Below the pieces are notes generated by a model. That model was not told the DNA's origin and did no database searches. It saw nothing but the letters and a program-made list of their open reading frames with translations. Shown piece after piece: positions 12,959-17,643 of a DNA stretch of 17,643 nt. How positions within the stretch are numbered: position 1 is the first letter of the stretch; every line of letters begins with the position of its first letter. A program made the translations under genes and the position numbers. This DNA is from Scatosoma sp045632265 (GTDB taxonomy: Bacteria; Bacillota; Clostridia; Christensenellales; Borkfalkiaceae), in the NCBI GenBank assembly GCA_045632265.1, contig JAZQWG010000020.1:1-17643 (forward strand), in the 5' to 3' direction.

Positions 12959-15900
12959 ATGAAAAAGAATTGTAAAAAATTGATTGCAACGATATTATCA
13001 GCGCTCTCTTGCTGTGCGCTTGCGCTTGGCGTTGGTTTTTCCAAAGACTGGACGGTGGCAAAGGCGGCGGCTGTGGTGGAAGACGCTTCCAAGATTGCAA
13101 TGGTAAGCGCGCAGTTGCGTACGCTTGATACGCAAGCGCTTGCCGATGCCGATCCCGCTATCCGTTTCTCGGCAAAACTTTCCGCTGAAACGGCAACGGC
13201 GATTAAGGAAAATCGCGCGCAAGCGGGCATGATGATTTTCCCCGATTCGTATATGGATGCGTACGAAGCGCAAGACGAACAAAAGGATTATTGCACCTTC
13301 TTCAAGGATGCGCCGCACTTCCGCTTTACGTACACGGGCGATAACTTGGCGTACGAAGAAAGCACGGGCACGTATTATATACGTGGCTCTATCGGCGAAG
13401 TGCAATTTGCTAACCTTGATAGAGAATTTATCGCCATTGCGTACGTGCAATACAGCAACGGTAGCATCGTGTATGCGCCCGTTGATCGTAGCATGGCGAA
13501 ATCGGTGGAAGACATTGCTTCTTCCGCTCTTAACAACGGACACAGCTATTCGATTGTGGTAGGCAATGAAACGCAAACCCCCGTTATCGAATGGTTGAAC
13601 ATGACGGCTTATCAAAAATCGGGCGAAGTCAGCTACGACAGCTCGGTGACGAATGGCAAAAATTACGTTTACAACGGCACGAATTACAGTTATCAAGAAT
13701 TGAAAGGCGTGTTGAGCGTAAACTCGGTTGTAGAAGAAGTTTACGGCTTGAACGACTGGGATTTCGATTTTGCGTTTGCGGGCGAAACGTACGTATTCCA
13801 AACGGAAAACCTTGCGGACTTGGACGTTCAATACTCGGTTTCGGAAGGGGAAACGATAAAAGATAACTCGTACGTTGTTTTCAACGGCGATATTACGACG
13901 GAAAAATCCGTCACCGTCACGGCAAGAGTAGGCAACAATAGCGCAGGCAACTTCTTTGGCGGGGCAAACAATCAAGGTATGCCCGTCGTAGAAAAGACGA
14001 TTGCGGTGAAACCTGTCGCTATGCAATCGCTTGCCGATATGAAGACGGCAAACGGCGTGGTGTACGATTGGTACAACACGTACATGCCTATCGGCAACGA
14101 ACAATCGTATAGGGCGCAACGTGTCAACCTTAATAAGGTTGGCGGCGATTTGCAAGCATCGTTGGGCGCGCACTCGTCCTCGCAAGTGGTTATGCACTTG
14201 ACGGGGCAAGGCGACAACTGGTTGTACGGCTTGACGAGAAATACGCAAACGGGCGAAGGCAACTTGCAAAGTGAAGCTGCAAACGACGAACACAACGTTT
14301 ACTTAATCGAATTTTGGTATTATAGCGAATACGACACGAAAGCAACGTTTATCGCTATGGATGGGAGAACTACTCCTGAAACTAATTACAATAAATCTTT
14401 GCGCGTAATGGATTTCAAGAAGGGCACGCACAAGATGACGCTTGAATATGAAAGCATTGATTCTAACGACCAACATTTCGTATTAAACTTCTACACGCAA
14501 GCAAAGACGGACGTGTACTTGGCGGACATGAGCGTTCGTTGCTTACGTCGTCAAGACACGCCGAGCGATTATTATAAGCCTACCGATGCGGAAATGCTGG
14601 CGGCGGGCGGACATACGTGGGATTTCTCGTATGGCAACTTGATGGAGTTTGGCGCAAACGTTTGCTACGATTATAAAATGCTTTCTTATATGACGGAAAA
14701 CACCGTTCTTCGTGGTGAGCTTATCAACGAAACGCGTGTATTCGGCAACTACGGTTTGCATTTCAATTTTGCAGACGGCAACGGCTTGTTGATTGATGCG
14801 TTGACGGATAATATGAAAGTGGACAACATGGGCAACGGCTACGTGTACGACGTTTCTTTCGATGCTTATCCCGTAAACGCAGGTCACCCCGTATTGCTTC
14901 GCTACGATACGTCGGCGGGCAAACAAGTGGGCGAACATCTCGAATTTCAAGTGACTGCGCTTGGCAATGGCATGTATCGTTATAAGACGTGGGTGCAAGC
15001 TTCGGCTGATTACAACACGTTGATGATTTATGCAGGTTTCGATTCGCCGTTCGAATTGTATATTTCCAGCTTCAATATCCAAATGCACGAACCGATGAGT
15101 GAAGAATCTATCAGCGGTGTAATCACCCCTCAAGACATGTCCCTTCTCAGACAAGGTACGCTTGTGGAAGCGGGTATCCCTGAAGACGGCTTCATCAATG
15201 CAAACGACGGCAAACAATGGGCGTACTATCTCACCGATAGAGAAGCAAACGGCGTGGACGACGTCACGCTTGACTTGTACGAATTGGGCTTGGCAAACCA
15301 AGGCTATCGCTTCAAGTCGATTACGATGACCATTTACTACTACGTTGCGCAAGATTCTACGGCGGAAAGAGTATATATCTCGCACGACGGGCACGATAAA
15401 GCGGGTGAACGCGTAGGCGAAGGCAAAAACGACGGCGGCATTTTGGCGACGATTCAACGCAACGATGCGGGCGATGCTATTTCGGGTTATCGCACGGCAA
15501 CGTTTACGTGGGGCTACAACGTTGGTCTTACCGATTTGAGATATCTTGGTTTGCGTAAGACGGACGGCTCGTTCGGTCAAATTTACATCGGCTCTATCGA
15601 ATACGAAATCACGGCGCTTACAGGCGAAACGGACATGGAAAGAGAAGTTAATTACACAATTCAAGCAACGCCGAGTGCAACCCCTCAAGCGGGCGCATAC
15701 TCTATTTACTCGGCAACGAGTGCGATTACGGAAAACGCAACCGTACAAACAAGTGGCGCTTCGTTAGACTTGTCGCTTGGCGCGGATATGGCGGGTTTAT
15801 GGGTGGAAGTTCCTTCTTCGCAATTTAGCGTGGGCGAACTTGTACATCTCTCTTTCACCATTCGTCCCGATACGAAAGGGGACAACGGCTACTCGAAAGT

Positions 15901-17095
15901 GCAACTCTTCGACGTAAGCGGTAAAATGGTGGATTGGGCGTTCCCGAAAGACACGGTAAGCCAAGTGAATATGGAAACGACGGTTGTTTCCAAAAATGGC
16001 AAAAACTATATCTATCTTGGGTTTAGAGAGGGCGCAAACGTACGTTGTCTTATCCAAAATATCAAGGTAGACAAAGACTTAACGCCTGCGGGCAATGAAC
16101 TGTTCGGCGGTACGAAGTTGACACAAGTGGCTAACCAAACGAGAGAGCAAATGCAAAGCTACGTCATTAAGACGTGGGACGGCGAAGTGCTCGTTATCGA
16201 CGGCGGTACGACGTCGGATGCGCCCGAATTAGCAAGACAAATCCGTGACGCAGTCACCCCCGAAAGACAAGCGGACGGCGGTTTGATGTACTGGGTGGAT
16301 TCGTTGTTTATTACACATTACCACGGCGACCATATCGGCGCAGTTTTTGCAATGTTGAAGGATAGAGCAAACTACGGCGACATCGGCTTTAAGAACGTGT
16401 ATTACGACTTTGAAGGCACGCCTCCTCAAACGGATGAGGATCGTCATTGGGCAAAGTACGGCGCACCGTTTGTGGAATACCTTACTTGGGCAACCGAGTG
16501 GGGCGCAGGCAACTACACGGGTACGGCAGATGATCCTTATGCGGATAAGACGTGGCAAAATAGATATGGCGCGGCTGTGAAGAACGTTATCGAATACAAC
16601 GTGGGCGTTATCTATACGACGAAATCGGGCGCGGTGACGATGAAAGCGCTCAATAGAGCGAAGTTTAATCTTGAAAGCAATCCCGCAAACAACTCGTCCG
16701 TAGTGTATAAAATGGAAACGTACGATGAAAACGGCGTACAAAAGGAAAGCGTACTCTTCCTTGGTGACTTGGGTGATTACGGCGATACGTTGTTGCAAGA
16801 CGCAACCTTCTTGGCGGAAATTCGTTCTTGCCGAGTTGTACAAATGTCGCACCATGGTCAAGCGGGCACCTCGCAAGCGTTTTACAACGCAATCGACGAT
16901 ATTCGCATTTGCTTGTATCCCGCACCCGACTGGTTGTTTGATAATTACGACGATAGGCTTTGGGGCGCTGGTGTGGGCGATTCCACACTTATCAATACGT
17001 TTAGATTGACGACGCTTGAAACGAGAGCTTGGATGCGTGAAAAGGGCGTTCGTTATAACTACACGGAAGCAGACGGCACGATTACGCTTGGCTAA
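12959..17095 (+). CDS. Giant secreted protein with C-terminal ComEC-like metallo-beta-lactamase domain (1378 aa)
   Basis: The ATG at 12959 follows the previous stop by 2 nt and has GGGGGA at 12946-12951 inside the previous gene, so translation is coupled; a TTG 15 nt upstream is not needed. The signal peptide (1 to about 38) ends at AKAAA. Residues 40-210 form an unknown Ig-like module (...VYAPVDRSMAKSVEDIASSAL). Residues about 350-890 hold several beta-rich segments that look like jelly-roll sugar-binding domains, and 900-1040 another. Residues about 1050-1378 are a metallo-beta-lactamase fold with VIDGGT (1079-1084), the metal motif THYHGDHIG (H1120, H1122, D1124, H1125), LFLGD (D1270) and MSHHG (H1298, H1299). 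The LFLGD plus SHHG pair is typical of the domain at the end of ComEC and of related secreted hydrolases. All expected metal ligands are present, so activity is likely. Phosphodiester cleavage (DNA or a phosphate-bearing glycopolymer) is inferred; a phosphorylcholine-esterase-like role is an alternative. No anchor is seen. Confidence 0.87.
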   Translation: MKKNCKKLIATILSALSCCALALGVGFSKDWTVAKAAAVVEDASKIAMVSAQLRTLDTQALADADPAIRFSAKLSAETATAIKENRAQAGMMIFPDSYMDAYEAQDEQKDYCTFFKDAPHFRFTYTGDNLAYEESTGTYYIRGSIGEVQFANLDREFIAIAYVQYSNGSIVYAPVDRSMAKSVEDIASSALNNGHSYSIVVGNETQTPVIEWLNMTAYQKSGEVSYDSSVTNGKNYVYNGTNYSYQELKGVLSVNSVVEEVYGLNDWDFDFAFAGETYVFQTENLADLDVQYSVSEGETIKDNSYVVFNGDITTEKSVTVTARVGNNSAGNFFGGANNQGMPVVEKTIAVKPVAMQSLADMKTANGVVYDWYNTYMPIGNEQSYRAQRVNLNKVGGDLQASLGAHSSSQVVMHLTGQGDNWLYGLTRNTQTGEGNLQSEAANDEHNVYLIEFWYYSEYDTKATFIAMDGRTTPETNYNKSLRVMDFKKGTHKMTLEYESIDSNDQHFVLNFYTQAKTDVYLADMSVRCLRRQDTPSDYYKPTDAEMLAAGGHTWDFSYGNLMEFGANVCYDYKMLSYMTENTVLRGELINETRVFGNYGLHFNFADGNGLLIDALTDNMKVDNMGNGYVYDVSFDAYPVNAGHPVLLRYDTSAGKQVGEHLEFQVTALGNGMYRYKTWVQASADYNTLMIYAGFDSPFELYISSFNIQMHEPMSEESISGVITPQDMSLLRQGTLVEAGIPEDGFINANDGKQWAYYLTDREANGVDDVTLDLYELGLANQGYRFKSITMTIYYYVAQDSTAERVYISHDGHDKAGERVGEGKNDGGILATIQRNDAGDAISGYRTATFTWGYNVGLTDLRYLGLRKTDGSFGQIYIGSIEYEITALTGETDMEREVNYTIQATPSATPQAGAYSIYSATSAITENATVQTSGASLDLSLGADMAGLWVEVPSSQFSVGELVHLSFTIRPDTKGDNGYSKVQLFDVSGKMVDWAFPKDTVSQVNMETTVVSKNGKNYIYLGFREGANVRCLIQNIKVDKDLTPAGNELFGGTKLTQVANQTREQMQSYVIKTWDGEVLVIDGGTTSDAPELARQIRDAVTPERQADGGLMYWVDSLFITHYHGDHIGAVFAMLKDRANYGDIGFKNVYYDFEGTPPQTDEDRHWAKYGAPFVEYLTWATEWGAGNYTGTADDPYADKTWQNRYGAAVKNVIEYNVGVIYTTKSGAVTMKALNRAKFNLESNPANNSSVVYKMETYDENGVQKESVLFLGDLGDYGDTLLQDATFLAEIRSCRVVQMSHHGQAGTSQAFYNAIDDIRICLYPAPDWLFDNYDDRLWGAGVGDSTLINTFRLTTLETRAWMREKGVRYNYTEADGTITLG

Positions 17096-17136
17096 TTGCA
17101 TAAAGCACAAAAAAGGCGATTAAAAGGCGAAAAGAC

Positions 17137-17176
17137 AAATATCCCTACGTTTTCACGTGGGGATATTTATTTTGCG
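17137..17176 (+). terminator. Intrinsic terminator of the giant-protein operon
   Basis: The 14-bp stem (17137-17150 with 17155-17168, including one T-G pair) closes on loop TTTC. It is followed by an interrupted T-tract (ATTTTGCGTTTTT). It lies 42 nt after the stop of the last giant gene and is the only terminator-like structure found after 3527, supporting a single operon. Confidence 0.85.
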
Positions 17177-17205
17177 TTTTTGCCCACGATTTTGCGGGCA
17201 AACCA

Positions 17206-17234
17206 TTGCTTTTTTCATTTTGGTTTGTTATAAT
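17206..17234 (+). promoter_or_regulatory. Promoter of the MFS transporter gene
   Basis: TTGCTT (17206-17211), a 17-bp spacer and a perfect TATAAT (17229-17234) preceded by TGT, which makes an extended -10. A 7-bp inverted repeat TTTGCCC / GGGCAAA (17179-17185 / 17196-17202) lies directly upstream; it may be a regulator site or a second weak terminator. Confidence 0.75.
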
Positions 17235-17267
17235 ATACAAGGATTGCAAGACGTAGGAGTTTTAACG

Positions 17268-17643
17268 ATGGAAAGAAGATATCGCGGGGTGAAGTTTTCC
17301 TGCTATATGACGAATATTACGATGGCGGTGGTGGCAAATCTTCCGCCCGTTTTATTTTTGACTTTTCGCGCTCTTTACGGTATTTCCTATTCCCTTTTGG
17401 GCACGCTCGTGCTTATCAATTTTTGCACGCAGCTTGGTGTGGATTTAATTTTCTCTTTCTTCTCGCATAAATTCAATATCCCGTTTGCGGTGAAAATTAC
17501 GCCCGTGATTGCGGCGGTGGGGTTGGTGCTGTTTGCTGTTTCCCCGCAAATTTTCCCTGCGCACGTGTATTTAGGGCTTGTGCTTGGCACGCTCGTTTTC
17601 TCGTCGGCAAGCGGGCTTGCGGAAGTGCTTATCAGCCCTGTTA
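17268..17643 (+). CDS. MFS transporter, 5' part (FucP-like sugar permease family)
   Basis: The gene starts at ATG 17268 with AGGAG at 17255-17259, 8 nt upstream, and runs off the right edge; 125 residues are visible. It is strongly hydrophobic, with membrane segments at about 17-34, 41-64, 74-93 and from 98 on. The segment INFCTQLGVDLIFSFFSHKF (50-69) sits at the loop between helices 2 and 3, where MFS proteins carry their conserved motif. The end GLAEVLISPV resembles fucose-permease-like members. The likely role is inner-membrane transport of a sugar or similar small molecule. It has its own promoter and lies behind the operon terminator, so it is not obviously part of the giant-protein locus. 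Confidence 0.8.
   Translation, partial: MERRYRGVKFSCYMTNITMAVVANLPPVLFLTFRALYGISYSLLGTLVLINFCTQLGVDLIFSFFSHKFNIPFAVKITPVIAAVGLVLFAVSPQIFPAHVYLGLVLGTLVFSSASGLAEVLISPV

Noticed and set aside
17179..17202. TTTGCCC / GGGCAAA inverted repeat as a second terminator
   Set aside because: The 10-nt loop and the lack of an immediate T-tract make it a poor terminator; it is mentioned only as a possible site near the MFS promoter.
1..17643. CRISPR array, tRNA or rRNA gene, insertion sequence
   Set aside because: No spaced direct repeats, no cloverleaf-like or rRNA-like segment and no transposase-like frame or terminal inverted repeats were found by reading.

Overview
The window looks like a chromosomal piece from an anaerobic, moderate-GC Firmicutes-type bacterium, most likely an uncultured gut Clostridia lineage. 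The basis is AGGAG-type ribosome binding sites, TTGACA/TATAAT promoters, intrinsic terminators, an Nfn-type bifurcating oxidoreductase typical of anaerobes, and giant secreted mosaic proteins with BIG2-like and CxxC-rich modules. The lineage is inferred; there is no rRNA or marker gene here.

Layout. (1) 1-485 is the 3' end of an ABC importer ATPase gene. (2) 521-1056 is a small divergent module: an XRE-type repressor (-) and a 75-residue two-helix membrane protein (+). They share a short intergenic region with a consensus promoter and two near-identical ATACA-N4-TGTAT operator sites. The same 30-nt terminator sequence lies on both sides of the module. (3) 1210-3475 is a two-gene nfnA-nfnB operon (NADH-dependent reduced ferredoxin:NADP+ oxidoreductase) with a consensus promoter, an inverted repeat at the start site and a clear terminator. 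(4) 3476-3814 is an AT-rich gap holding a candidate promoter and a perfect 18-bp palindrome. (5) 3815-17095 is the accessory locus and the most interesting part. (6) 17268-end is the start of a FucP-like MFS transporter gene behind its own promoter.

The 13-kb locus appears to be one operon: tiny acidic peptide (39 aa), giant secreted metallophosphatase-like protein (1439 aa), hairpin, second tiny peptide (39 aa), second giant paralogue (1467 aa), then, 2 nt after its stop, a third giant secreted protein (1378 aa) ending in a ComEC-like metallo-beta-lactamase domain. The two tiny genes are easily missed. Their last 34 residues are identical, yet about 18 of those 34 codons differ synonymously, so the peptide itself is under strong purifying selection. 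Each is preceded by a hairpin and followed by a different hairpin and then a conserved leader before the giant gene.

In both phosphatase-like proteins the two histidines expected at one metal site (DxH and the last H of GHxH) are replaced, while the other site looks intact. The third protein keeps the full HxHxDH set. A plausible but unproven reading is a co-expressed set of secreted hydrolases acting on phosphodiester- or phosphate-bearing polymers outside the cell, each phosphatase paired with a dedicated micropeptide of unknown function.
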